From positions 1-26,961 of the IMG/VR virus record IMGVR_UViG_3300037847_004330: DNA of 26,961 nucleotides. One strand, 5' to 3'. Below, piece by piece: positions 17,132-24,434 of this stretch (position 1 is its first letter; each line of letters starts with the position of its first letter). The stretch is from a virus. The notes under the pieces are model-generated. The model was not told the origin of the DNA. It saw only the letters and a program-made list of their open reading frames with translations, and did not search any database. Made by a program: the position numbers and the translations under genes.

Positions 17132-17848
17132 ATGTATCAGCTTAAAAACTACATGTTATCCATGCAGAGCCATTGGATGGTCAACCAACCCCTTTACACC
17201 TCTATCCAGGAAACTGTGCCCGAGATCGCTCGATATCGCGCCCAACAGGGCCGTGAGGACCTGCGTCGACTCCCGGTGCTGGATCATGTAAAGAAAAGCT
17301 TCGATGGGGTGTTCAAGGTGCCATTGTTTCGCCGGCAGTTCTGCAAAATGCTTGTGGAAGAAATCAACCATATGAAAAAAGAGATTCCCTTTGAGCCGAA
17401 CTCTGAGGAAGACGTGTTGCGGCAGATCCCAGAAATCGTGTTACGCGAGCATGTACCAGAGCTGTATAGGTCTATGTGGTTTGTCGTGCAGAACGTTCTG
17501 AATCCGATATTCTGGGCGTTATACCAGCGTAATTGTGCGGATATTGCGTCGATTCAGATTGCGAATTACAACATAAAGGACAAGCAACAAGGTGCCTGGC
17601 ATCATGATCACTCCGCTGATATTTCGGTTGTTGTGCCGCTGAACACTGGCGGTTACAAAGGCGGAGGCACTGAGTTTCACAACTACGGAGTGCTAAACCC
17701 GCTACCCACCGGCCACGCGCTGATATTCCCAAGCTTTACCAACCTACACCGCGGCCTGCCGGTTGAGTCTGGCGACCGTTACTTGCTCGTGTTTTGGCTC
17801 TACGATCAGCAGAGGATTATTGAGAATGCGGAGCTGTGGTCCCAGTAA
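17132..17848 (+). CDS. 2-oxoglutarate/Fe(II)-dependent oxygenase (PKHD/P4H type)
   Basis: The product is 238 residues. The double-stranded beta-helix signature is visible: iron ligands H157-x-D159 in AWHHDHSADISVVVPL, distal H206 in SFTNLHRGLPVESGDR, and R216 exactly ten residues on, which binds 2-oxoglutarate. Between them lie GGTEFHNYG and GHALIFPSF, as in prolyl-hydroxylase-like enzymes. The N-terminal 130 residues are helical and lack a known domain. The enzyme hydroxylates or oxidises an unknown substrate; phage members are often proposed to modify proteins, nucleic acids or sugars. ATG 17132 has no clear Shine-Dalgarno sequence; a later ATG at 17153 is possible. It is divergent from the ribbon-helix-helix gene. 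Confidence 0.88.
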   Translation: MYQLKNYMLSMQSHWMVNQPLYTSIQETVPEIARYRAQQGREDLRRLPVLDHVKKSFDGVFKVPLFRRQFCKMLVEEINHMKKEIPFEPNSEEDVLRQIPEIVLREHVPELYRSMWFVVQNVLNPIFWALYQRNCADIASIQIANYNIKDKQQGAWHHDHSADISVVVPLNTGGYKGGGTEFHNYGVLNPLPTGHALIFPSFTNLHRGLPVESGDRYLLVFWLYDQQRIIENAELWSQ

Positions 17849-17852
17849 AAGA

Positions 17853-17905
17853 GTTACAACTAGTTGCAACTAGTAGTAGACACCATGGGTTGTTTTTGAG
17901 ATACT
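17853..17905 (+). promoter_or_regulatory. Operator-promoter module, copy 1
   Basis: Three 10-bp units lie in tandem: GTTACAACTA, GTTGCAACTA and GTAGTAGACA (17853-17882). They include the perfect 16-bp palindrome ACTAGTTGCAACTAGT (17859-17874). TAGACA (17877-17882) and GATACT (17900-17905), 17 bases apart, look like a sigma70-type promoter for the gene at 17949. Copy 2 lies at 19011-19063. Confidence 0.65.
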
Positions 17906-17948
17906 TTCCTTGTCGGGTAATGGTGCTCGGCAAGAACGGAGAATGATG

Positions 17949-18785
17949 ATGAGTAATTTTTGGAACTGGTTGGAAAATCGCATTGACGAGTACGAGGCCG
18001 CTCGGCTACGCGGCATAAAGGCGTATGACACTCGCATCAAGCGTGCGGCAGCGGAATACAACGACGATTTGGAGCCAGTGTATTCTGAGAAGTCCGGTCG
18101 GTTACACGCGCCTTGCGACGGTTACCTCTGGACTTGGTGGGAGGGTGACCATGAGTTGGAGGGCAGATATCTTGCGGGACAGTATTTGCCATTTTCTAAA
18201 GAGCGCGAAAGCATCTTTATAGGCGGATTCACGGGTGAGACCGAGTTTGTAGTGCCTGCTGAGCGCGCCGACAAGTTCATGTCGCAGTGGCAAAATTTAC
18301 CAGCATCGACCCGTGAGATTGTCTGCATCTATCAGTCTAGGGTTTTTCATGACAAGAGAGGCAATCCCTTGTGCTTTCTGAACATCTCTAAATGCCCCGA
18401 AGACATCTGTGAAGCAATCCGCGAAAAGGTGATCGGTGATCTGGTTAGGTTGCAGAAGTATGCTCAGGAACAGCAGCAGTCTGAACGCGAAAAGCGTGAC
18501 GCGGCCCATGAAGCTGGAGAGGATGCACCAGAGGGACGCATCGTTATTACTGGCATCGTGCTGGCGTTCAAACTGCAATCGTCACAATTCGGTGACACCC
18601 TGAAAATGCTAGTACAAGATGATCGAGGGTTTCGGGTGTGGGGTTCAGTCCCTAAAAGCCTTGATGATGCCGAGCGTGAAAACCGTATTACTTTTACCGC
18701 CACAGTCACAGCGTCAGACAGAGACGCCAAGTTTGGGTTTTTCAAGCGCCCCACCAAGGCGGAAATACTAAAGGAGGCCGCGTAA
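17949..18785 (+). CDS. Early protein with C-terminal OB-like domain
   Basis: The product is 278 residues. Three in-frame ATGs (17943, 17946, 17949) follow GGAG at 17938-17941; 17949 has the best spacing (7 bases). The N-terminal half starts FWNWLENRIDEYEAARLRG and has a Trp-rich block (GYLWTWWEGDHE). A charged helix (residues about 170-192) leads to a beta-rich C-terminal domain (about 196-275: GRIVITGIVLAFKLQSSQFG, TLKMLVQDD, KFGFFKRPTKAE). That domain resembles an OB-like domain I recall in uncharacterised phage proteins, so nucleic-acid binding is possible. It follows operator-promoter copy 1 and leads a run of early genes. Confidence 0.75.
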   Translation: MSNFWNWLENRIDEYEAARLRGIKAYDTRIKRAAAEYNDDLEPVYSEKSGRLHAPCDGYLWTWWEGDHELEGRYLAGQYLPFSKERESIFIGGFTGETEFVVPAERADKFMSQWQNLPASTREIVCIYQSRVFHDKRGNPLCFLNISKCPEDICEAIREKVIGDLVRLQKYAQEQQQSEREKRDAAHEAGEDAPEGRIVITGIVLAFKLQSSQFGDTLKMLVQDDRGFRVWGSVPKSLDDAERENRITFTATVTASDRDAKFGFFKRPTKAEILKEAA

Positions 18786-18801
18786 GCGGCCCAGGGAGAA
18801 G

Positions 18802-19011
18802 ATGATGGAAGTCGAACTAATCGCAAGTTATCGCAACGAGGCCGATGGCCTGGAAGCTTTGGTCATGGACGGCAACGACAAGTTTAATTATCGCATCGTG
18901 TTCCGCGACACCGATGCTGATGAGACCGTCTTTGTACGCTTCACGCACACCCATTTGGACTGCATGAAAGGGGTCAGAGAATTTTTAATGGATGATTTCA
19001 TTCAGGTCTAA
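18802..19011 (+). CDS. Small early hypothetical protein
   Basis: The product is 69 residues (or 68 from ATG 18805), with GGGAG at 18794-18798. It is acidic, with a beta-like core (NYRIVFRDTDADETVFVRFT) and a short C-terminal helix. No family is recognised. It uses the same GGGAGAAGATGATGG start context as the later early genes and ends where operator-promoter copy 2 begins. Confidence 0.65.
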   Translation: MMEVELIASYRNEADGLEALVMDGNDKFNYRIVFRDTDADETVFVRFTHTHLDCMKGVREFLMDDFIQV

Positions 19012-19063
19012 TTACAAATAGTTGCAACTAGTTGTAGACACGGGGGTCACTTTTTGGCATTAT
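19011..19063 (+). promoter_or_regulatory. Operator-promoter module, copy 2
   Basis: The tandem units ATTACAAATA, GTTGCAACTA and GTTGTAGACA (19011-19040) match copy 1 unit for unit and hold the 12-bp palindrome TAGTTGCAACTA. TAGACA (19035-19040) and CATTAT (19058-19063) have a 17-base spacer. Downstream TCGGGCAATG lines up with TCGGGTAATG of copy 1 without a gap. It would drive the gene at 19103. Confidence 0.65.
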
Positions 19064-19102
19064 ATCTGTGTCGGGCAATGAGGCTTGACAAGAATGGAGA
19101 AG

Positions 19103-19414
19103 ATGATGGAAGGAATTGGAAAGATGATCGAGGTTGCGGTCGAGGACTACAAAAACCGATTCAGTCGTGAAGACATGATTGAGCGATACGAGAATGGTTT
19201 TGAGGTCAAGACCGGACGCAAGTACATCAAAGTGATCAACGAGGGCGCGGCCTGGGCTTTTGTTGTCAACACTGATGATGACGAGATGTTCGAGAAAGGC
19301 GACATCTTGATGGCTGCTGGATGGGCAACCCCTGCCAGGAACCAAGCTAGAGGCAACGTGTTAAAGGGCGACTTCACTTGGATCAAGTGGACTGGCCCAG
19401 AGTACTTGAACTAA
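19103..19414 (+). CDS. Small early hypothetical protein
   Basis: The product is 103 residues from ATG 19103, or 102 from 19106, which is better spaced from GGAG at 19096-19099. A TTG start at 19085 is less likely. The N-terminal helix (GKMIEVAVEDYKNRFSREDM) is followed by a beta domain (GRKYIKVINE, AAWAFVVNTDD, GDILMAAGWATPARNQARGN, FTWIKWTGPEYL). The second part recalls small proteins of cyanophages and other marine phages of unknown role. It is the first gene after operator-promoter copy 2. Confidence 0.7.
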   Translation: MMEGIGKMIEVAVEDYKNRFSREDMIERYENGFEVKTGRKYIKVINEGAAWAFVVNTDDDEMFEKGDILMAAGWATPARNQARGNVLKGDFTWIKWTGPEYLN

Positions 19415-19431
19415 TCACTAACCAGGAGAAG

Positions 19432-19827
19432 ATGATGGCTTATGTATCGAAAGAAGATAAAAAGGTAATCGCTGAGAGAGTGAAAACCCTTTTCAAGAAA
19501 ACTGGTTTCAAGGGCAGCGTTGCTGGCCAGGGAACTGGCGTCCTCAAGGTTACGATCAAGTCAGGCCCCCTACGCCTGCCGGTCGGCCCAGGCTACGAAC
19601 CCAAGAGCGATTACGGCGAGTCACATTATGTCGTGAACCCTTACCGTTTTCGGGAGTCCAAAGGTTTAAGCCAAGAGTGGAAAGACTTCCTGGTGGATCT
19701 TGAAGCTGCTATTAAGCAAGACATTTGGTTCGACAAGTCGGACATCATGACCGACTATTTTCACACCGCTTTTTACATCGATATTCGTATCGGTGACCGC
19801 AAAAATGGCTACCAGGAGGCTGCGTAA
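19432..19827 (+). CDS. Early conserved hypothetical protein
   Basis: The product is 131 residues from ATG 19432 (or 19435), preceded by AGGAG at 19424-19428. N-terminal SKEDKKVIAERVKTLFKKTG is helical, then a beta segment GTGVLKVTIKSGPLRLPVG, and a conserved-looking C-terminal block SDIMTDYFHTAFYIDIRIGD. The last block resembles one in small plasmid and phage proteins of unknown function, possibly related to the LPD29-like group; I am unsure. The stop overlaps the next start (TAATG). Confidence 0.7.
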   Translation: MMAYVSKEDKKVIAERVKTLFKKTGFKGSVAGQGTGVLKVTIKSGPLRLPVGPGYEPKSDYGESHYVVNPYRFRESKGLSQEWKDFLVDLEAAIKQDIWFDKSDIMTDYFHTAFYIDIRIGDRKNGYQEAA

Positions 19828-20087
19828 TGAAGACTGAAGAATTACTCGACATAGCAAACTCGCTCAGTAACGACGACCTTTGCACGTTGATCAACATGGT
19901 TTCCGATAGGTTGTTCGTCTTCTACGGAGTGCATGACAACATGCAGCAAATGTCTGACGTGACTTTCGCCTGCATGAATGGAGCATCGGTCCAGATCAAC
20001 ACTGAGTCCGCGCAGCAGGAGGATGCGTTCTCAGATGAGCCTTTGGACTGCTGCAAAGAAAATCTGAAAAGCGTGGAGTGCCACTAG
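19827..20087 (+). CDS. Small early hypothetical protein
   Basis: The product is 86 residues, coupled to the upstream gene by TAATG. The first half is helical (MKTEELLDIANSLSNDDLCT); the second is acidic with several cysteines (LDCCKENLKSVECH). No family is recognised. Its TAG overlaps the stop of the convergent 65-residue gene inside the palindrome CTAG at 20084-20087. Confidence 0.6.
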   Translation: MKTEELLDIANSLSNDDLCTLINMVSDRLFVFYGVHDNMQQMSDVTFACMNGASVQINTESAQQEDAFSDEPLDCCKENLKSVECH

Positions 20088-20281
20088 TCAGCGTCTTTTA
20101 ACTTCCTCATACGCTCAGCGTACTCGTTGAGCGTTTCTCCCTCCCCAAACTTTTTCTCCCACCATATCGCCCAGGAGTACTTGCCAGACGGCACTGGGCG
20201 CCGACGTTTTCGCCAGGCCATTCGCGCAGCGTGTAACTTGATCTCCTCGCGCCAGTTGATTTCCTGATCAATAGAGTTCAT
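20084..20281 (-). CDS. Small basic protein following the exonuclease gene
   Basis: The product is 65 residues. ATG 20281 lies inside the end of the exonuclease gene (14-base overlap), with GGAG ten bases upstream; the longer frame up to 20401 would lie wholly within the exonuclease and is unlikely. It has basic WREEIKLHAARMAWRKRRRP and then aromatic KYSWAIWWEKKFGEGETLNE. No family is recognised. As last gene of the recombination operon it could assist replication or recombination, by position only. Confidence 0.6.
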   Translation of the reverse strand: MNSIDQEINWREEIKLHAARMAWRKRRRPVPSGKYSWAIWWEKKFGEGETLNEYAERMRKLKDAD

Positions 20282-21041
20282 CAGCGCCGAACTCCACGGG
20301 TTCTTTGAGGCCATACGGCTTGAGATCATCGCGCGCCTGGGCATCCATACCCAACGCGAGTGCCTGCTCATTCCGGGCATGACCATACTGAATAGCTTCA
20401 TCGCTCAGCGTGTAGACGCCGAACGGATACGGGTGCATCTTCTCCTGCGCCAAGAAGTAAAACTTCTCTGCTGGCAGTCCTACAAACTCGCACGCGGCTA
20501 GGTAAAAAGCTGCTTGCTGGTAGTACTTAAATTGGTTGATTGCCGCTCTAAAGCCGCGGGGTGAGGCGTCACGGCACGTTTTGAGATCCCATACATCGGT
20601 GCCGGTGTACCAGTCAAGCTTCGCCTTACACGGCTGACCGCACCAGTTGAACAGCAGCGTTAGCTCCACGCCGTGCTCCATTTTAGGAATGTATTCGCTG
20701 ACAACCTCACGGCGCTCCATGCAAATGTCGAACATGTCCTGCTTGCAGGGTGTGCGATCGCCTAGTGTTGCCAACCAATCGGCATACTCTTCTTTGCCGG
20801 CTTTGGTGCGCCGGTCGACGTTTGGCTCTATTGCAAACTCATCAAAAAATTTGTCGTACTCCAGGAACACGGTGTGCTGCACGCGCCCTTCCAAGAGCGC
20901 CGGCGACTCTTTCATCTCGCGCTGGTGCTTCCATGTGTACGGGCACTTAATGAGTGTGGTGAGGTCGTGCGAACGCCAGGCGGGTATGCTGGCATAGGTT
21001 GGGTAGTCCAGATCTTCGTAAATGCCTGGTTTGAATTCCAT
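20268..21041 (-). CDS. RecE/DUF3799-type PD-(D/E)XK exonuclease
   Basis: The product is 257 residues with AAGGAG five bases before ATG 21041. It should degrade one strand of linear double-stranded DNA to give single strands for annealing. N-terminal PGIYEDLDYPTYASIPAWRS and ALLEGRVQHTVFLE (His56) match the RecE C-terminal/DUF3799 plan. The active site is visible as D143 (KAKLDWYTG), D152-L-K154 (VWDLKTCRDASP) and the RecB-type Q-x-x-x-Y motif Q176 to Y180 (QAAFY). The SSB-like gene upstream in the same operon is its likely partner in single-strand annealing recombination. Family confidence is high. Confidence 0.88.
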   Translation of the reverse strand: MEFKPGIYEDLDYPTYASIPAWRSHDLTTLIKCPYTWKHQREMKESPALLEGRVQHTVFLEYDKFFDEFAIEPNVDRRTKAGKEEYADWLATLGDRTPCKQDMFDICMERREVVSEYIPKMEHGVELTLLFNWCGQPCKAKLDWYTGTDVWDLKTCRDASPRGFRAAINQFKYYQQAAFYLAACEFVGLPAEKFYFLAQEKMHPYPFGVYTLSDEAIQYGHARNEQALALGMDAQARDDLKPYGLKEPVEFGADELY

Positions 21042-21125
21042 AACTTCTCCTTGTTTTGAAAGGTCCCGCCTTGTAGGTCACGCGGACGGGAACGCGCTGG
21101 AGGGCGTGATGAAGACCCTGACCAA

Positions 21126-21251
21126 TCACAAGCCTGCGATAACTCCAGCAAGGAAGCCAAACACGAAGACTGCAATCATCGCCCAGCTTGTGAACCGTGG
21201 GACGCTTAGCCAAGCAATCCCTTCATCCTGATTTATTCTTGCGAGGATCAT
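21126..21251 (-). CDS. Possible 41-aa single-pass membrane protein
   Basis: This short frame starts at ATG 21251 within the end of the DUF3310 gene and encodes MILARINQDEGIAWLSVPRF, then a hydrophobic segment of about 19 residues (WAMIAVFVFGFLAGVIAGL). It is in the operon, and the downstream exonuclease gene begins 84 bases after its stop. Only a weak GAGG lies before it. The hydrophobic stretch supports a real small membrane protein, possibly a holin-like or host-takeover peptide, but no family is recognised. Confidence 0.4.
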   Translation of the reverse strand: MILARINQDEGIAWLSVPRFTSWAMIAVFVFGFLAGVIAGL

Positions 21252-21483
21252 CGCCTCGCGAGAACCTGAGATACCAAACAGCTTTGTTTTTATCCTCGTT
21301 AGCATCACCTTTTTTCCCCTGTCTCCAGATATATTTGAACGCTGCGATCTCAGCGTACTCTTCGACCCGCTTCTTGCCAAACGCGCTGACCATGGCGTCG
21401 ATGCATTCAACATCACCCGACGCATAGTGCGCCGGGCTGTTAACCATGTCCGGGTTCTTTCGCGGTCTACCTCGCTTAGCCAT
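21223..21483 (-). CDS. DUF3310 protein with N-terminal AT-hook
   Basis: The product is 86 residues. VNSPAHYASGDVECIDAMVS, then AFKYIWRQGKKGDANEDKNK and AVWYLRF match DUF3310, a small domain frequent in phage replication regions and sometimes linked to nucleotide kinase-like functions; the activity is not established. Residues 3-11 (KRGRPRKNP) form a textbook AT-hook for minor-groove binding of AT-rich DNA, also found in the small terminase here. The start overlaps the SSB-like gene stop (TAATG), so the two are co-translated. Confidence 0.82.
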   Translation of the reverse strand: MAKRGRPRKNPDMVNSPAHYASGDVECIDAMVSAFGKKRVEEYAEIAAFKYIWRQGKKGDANEDKNKAVWYLRFSRGDDPRKNKSG

Positions 21484-22181
21484 TAAAACGGTACGTCCTC
21501 TTCAAAGTCTTCTTCAATCACTTGAGCTGCAGGTGCCGCCGCTACGGGTTGTGATGCCGATTTACTCATTGCCGCTTGCAACTCAAAGCATGGATCTATC
21601 TTTTCTTTGTTCGGTTCATCGCACCCCGCAATCTGCCATTTCACAAAAAACGGCAGGTCCTCGAAAATGTCACACGCCTTTTTACTCTTCTCGTTAGACT
21701 TACCAGTGAACTCATCGATATAGTCTTCGAGGTCGAATATGACTCGTTCGTTTTCAGTCGCGACTTTTTTCGGTCCGCCGTCCGCGCAAAACACGCCTGT
21801 GACTTTGTCTTTACCGCCAGACGTGCGGCCGACGCCGATCTTGCACGACACACCCAGAATGCCAGTCAGGTCGAATCCTTCGAGTTCTGCTGGTTCAAAG
21901 ATTTTATTTCGCCAGGCTTGCAAATCCCTCCGCAGAGCTGCTTGTTCATGCAAGCTCAGCCGGTACTCTTTGAACACTGACATCGGACGATCGTCCTCTG
22001 TGCGTGTATTCGGCAACTCCCACCAAATGTACACAGAGTGTTGTTTGGTCTTTTCGCCCTGGAACTCGTTCCAGTTTGTACCTGCATCTACAAGTTTGTA
22101 ACAAATTGCATCATGCATTCCCTCTGGAACCGGCACATATTCGTAATCGCTGCCACCAGAATCAGTTGCAAGTATTGCCAT
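21483..22181 (-). CDS. SSB-like phage single-stranded DNA-binding protein
   Basis: The product is 232 residues with AGGAAA before ATG 22181. N-terminal GMHDAICYKLVDAGTNWNEF, VYIWWELPNTRTEDDRPMSV and LRRDLQAWRNKIF, then FDLTGILGVSCKIGVG, form a beta-rich fold similar to phage SSB or OB-fold replication proteins. A low-complexity Ala/Gln linker ends in an acidic tail EEDVPF. That tail closely resembles the C-terminal tip (DDDIPF) by which bacterial SSB recruits partner proteins. First in the operon with an exonuclease, it likely protects single strands and promotes annealing. The SSB call is inference from tail, fold pattern and context. Confidence 0.72.
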   Translation of the reverse strand: MAILATDSGGSDYEYVPVPEGMHDAICYKLVDAGTNWNEFQGEKTKQHSVYIWWELPNTRTEDDRPMSVFKEYRLSLHEQAALRRDLQAWRNKIFEPAELEGFDLTGILGVSCKIGVGRTSGGKDKVTGVFCADGGPKKVATENERVIFDLEDYIDEFTGKSNEKSKKACDIFEDLPFFVKWQIAGCDEPNKEKIDPCFELQAAMSKSASQPVAAAPAAQVIEEDFEEDVPF

Positions 22182-22194
22182 CGCTTTTTTCCTA

Positions 22195-22230
22195 TTGCTC
22201 GTTTGTAACGAATTGGACTATATTACAAAC
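22195..22230 (+). promoter_or_regulatory. Divergent promoter/operator between SSB-like and primase genes
   Basis: TTGCTC (22195-22200) and TATATT (22219-22224) are 18 bases apart, pointing to the primase gene. The 8-bp perfect inverted repeat GTTTGTAA (22201-22208) / TTACAAAC (22223-22230) spans the spacer and the -10 box. A promoter for the minus operon probably overlaps it but its boxes are unclear. Confidence 0.55.
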
Positions 22231-22259
22231 CTTTGGAATTTCGCAAGCAGGAAAAGTTG

Positions 22260-24434
22260 ATGAGCTTAAAAAAGATTAGAAGCGGTCCAGGCAAAGACTT
22301 GTCTCGGCCGCTCTCAGGTAATTTGCGCGACAGTTTCCTTGGCTTCCTGGCTGACCACATGATGGAGCCAGACCCAAAAGAAGGACTGGTGGAGCACGGT
22401 CGCGGTAAAGCCTGGAGTGCATACGGCGGGAGAGCACGCAAGGACAAGGGCTGGTATTTACTGTTCCTGCACCAGGAAAGCCCCCTGGGGTTGTGCTTCG
22501 ATTGGCGAGAGGGCGATGCACCGATCGCACGCTGGTCCCCTGACGGTCGAGAAGAGCTTACCGAGGAGGAGCGGCAACGTGAGCGAGAGCTTATCGAGCA
22601 GGCGCGCCAGGAGTTCATGGCTAAGCTCGCAGAGCAGCACGCTGCTGCAGCAAGAGAGTGTCGCAAGATCTGGAAGCGCGCGGCAGAGGTAGAGGACCAT
22701 CCGTACCTGACACGCAAGAACGTGCCCAACCTGGGTCTCAAGTTATCCACAGGCCCGGATTACGAGGGCTACCTGATCCTGCCTTACCGTGATGAAACCA
22801 AACAGATCGTCACGCTTTCCTACATACCGGCCGAGGTCGGTGAGCAAAAGTGGTGGCACAAAGGCGCGAAGCGCAAGGGCACTTACGCGCTGATTGGTGC
22901 GGAGCTGCTCAAAGAACCGACTCGCATCAATTACGTTGAAGGCTACGCCACAGGCGCGAGCTGGTTTGAGCACCACAAAAGAGAAGAGCCAGTGATTATT
23001 ACCGGGGATGCCAACGGCATGGTCGATGTGCCGAAGCTTTTCGCAGAGTGGTATCCCGGCGCCACCCATGTCTTTATCGCAGACAACGATGAAAACGAAA
23101 CGGGGCAAAAGGCTGCAGAGAAAGGCGCGAATGAGGTGAAGCTGCGCGGTGGCAACGCTGAAGTGATCATACCCGGTGACACGGGCGAAGACTTCAACGA
23201 CGTGGCAATCAAGGGCGAGATCGTGGACAAAGACTTCCGCGAGCAGGCGGTAGCCGTGGACTACACTCGCAACAGTTCAGGCCGGGTTATGCAGACCAAG
23301 GAGAACTACGAGGTAGTGCTCCAAAAGAACGAGATCAACGTCAGCTATAACGTCATCAAAAAAGAGATGGAGATCGATATCCCAGGCATGTCGTTTATCA
23401 ATGACCTGCAAGAAGACGCCATGCTCGCTGAGATCGAGAACCGCTGCATCAAAGAAATGCTCCCCCACGACCGAATGCGCGTGAATCTGCCGCTCTTGGC
23501 GCGCGAGCACAACCCGGTCAAAGACTGGATAGAAGCTTTTGTGTGGGACGGCACGCCGCGGATTCAAGCGTTGCTCGACACGATAGACGCAGAGGACAAC
23601 GAGCTGAAAGAGATGCTGATGCGGAAGTGGCTCGCGGGATGTGCAGCGGTCGCTTGCCTACCCGAGGGCGCGAACCTAGAGGGCGTGCTCATATTCGTTG
23701 GCCGGCAGGCCCTGGGTAAAACTCAGTGGATGAAATCCCTGGCGCCAAACAAGGATTGGCTGCTGGAGGGCGCAACGCTCAACCCCAGCGATAAAGACAG
23801 TGTGAAGCATTGTGTGAGCCATTGGATTGTGGAGCTGGGAGAACTGGGCAGCACCTTTAAGAAGGCGGACATCGACCAACTGAAGGCGTTCCTGACTAAG
23901 AGCAAGGATGAGCTGCGCCTACCTTACGGCCGCACCTTTAGCCGATACCAGCGGCGTACAGCATTCTATGGCTCAGTGAACGAGCGTGAGTTCCTGGTCG
24001 ATCCAACGGGCAACCGACGGTTCTGGGTAGTCCACGTCAACAACATAAACTTTCAGCACGGCCTGGACATGCAGCAGGTGTGGGCTGAGGTCCTCCACGA
24101 GGTGTACCGAGGCAAACAGGACTGGTTTCTCACGAGCGAAGAACGTGAGCGACTGCAGGCCAGTAATGAGATATCCAGGACACAAAGCGCGGTCGAAGAC
24201 CTACTGTTGCAACAGGTTAACTTCGATGGGCTGAACACTAAGCCGGTACAGATGGCCAAGCTACTCGGTGATTTAGGCATACGCACCCCGCGGATGGCCG
24301 ACTATAAAGAGGCGAGTCGCATACTACAGGAGCGTGGAATCAAGCCGCGCAAGTCTCACGGTAAGAAGATTTACGACGTGGAGTACTCCCCCGTAGATAC
24401 CCCCGCCTCACCCCCGTACACGAGTGACTTCTAA
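22260..24434 (+). CDS. Primase-helicase: Toprim primase plus VirE-type SF3-like ATPase
   Basis: The product is 724 residues. ATG 22260 follows AGGA by 7 bases; a TTG at 22233 falls at the predicted transcript start. N-terminal half: helical region and a TOPRIM-like primase part with E227 in VEGYATGASW, IITGDANGM, and the DxD of FIADND (D275, D277). C-terminal half: VirE/DUF927-like ATPase with FVWDGTPRIQALLDTI, Walker A GRQALGKT (481-488), WIVELGELGS as Walker B region, and FLVDPTGNRRFWVV as the end motif. It should make primers and unwind DNA for phage replication. It is transcribed alone, opposite the recombination operon. The last 25 residues are Pro/Ser-rich. Confidence 0.87.
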   Translation: MSLKKIRSGPGKDLSRPLSGNLRDSFLGFLADHMMEPDPKEGLVEHGRGKAWSAYGGRARKDKGWYLLFLHQESPLGLCFDWREGDAPIARWSPDGREELTEEERQRERELIEQARQEFMAKLAEQHAAAARECRKIWKRAAEVEDHPYLTRKNVPNLGLKLSTGPDYEGYLILPYRDETKQIVTLSYIPAEVGEQKWWHKGAKRKGTYALIGAELLKEPTRINYVEGYATGASWFEHHKREEPVIITGDANGMVDVPKLFAEWYPGATHVFIADNDENETGQKAAEKGANEVKLRGGNAEVIIPGDTGEDFNDVAIKGEIVDKDFREQAVAVDYTRNSSGRVMQTKENYEVVLQKNEINVSYNVIKKEMEIDIPGMSFINDLQEDAMLAEIENRCIKEMLPHDRMRVNLPLLAREHNPVKDWIEAFVWDGTPRIQALLDTIDAEDNELKEMLMRKWLAGCAAVACLPEGANLEGVLIFVGRQALGKTQWMKSLAPNKDWLLEGATLNPSDKDSVKHCVSHWIVELGELGSTFKKADIDQLKAFLTKSKDELRLPYGRTFSRYQRRTAFYGSVNEREFLVDPTGNRRFWVVHVNNINFQHGLDMQQVWAEVLHEVYRGKQDWFLTSEERERLQASNEISRTQSAVEDLLLQQVNFDGLNTKPVQMAKLLGDLGIRTPRMADYKEASRILQERGIKPRKSHGKKIYDVEYSPVDTPASPPYTSDF

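Noticed and set aside
17910-17948. TTG start for the OB-like protein
   Set aside because: It coincides with the predicted transcript start; ATG 17949 has a good ribosome site.
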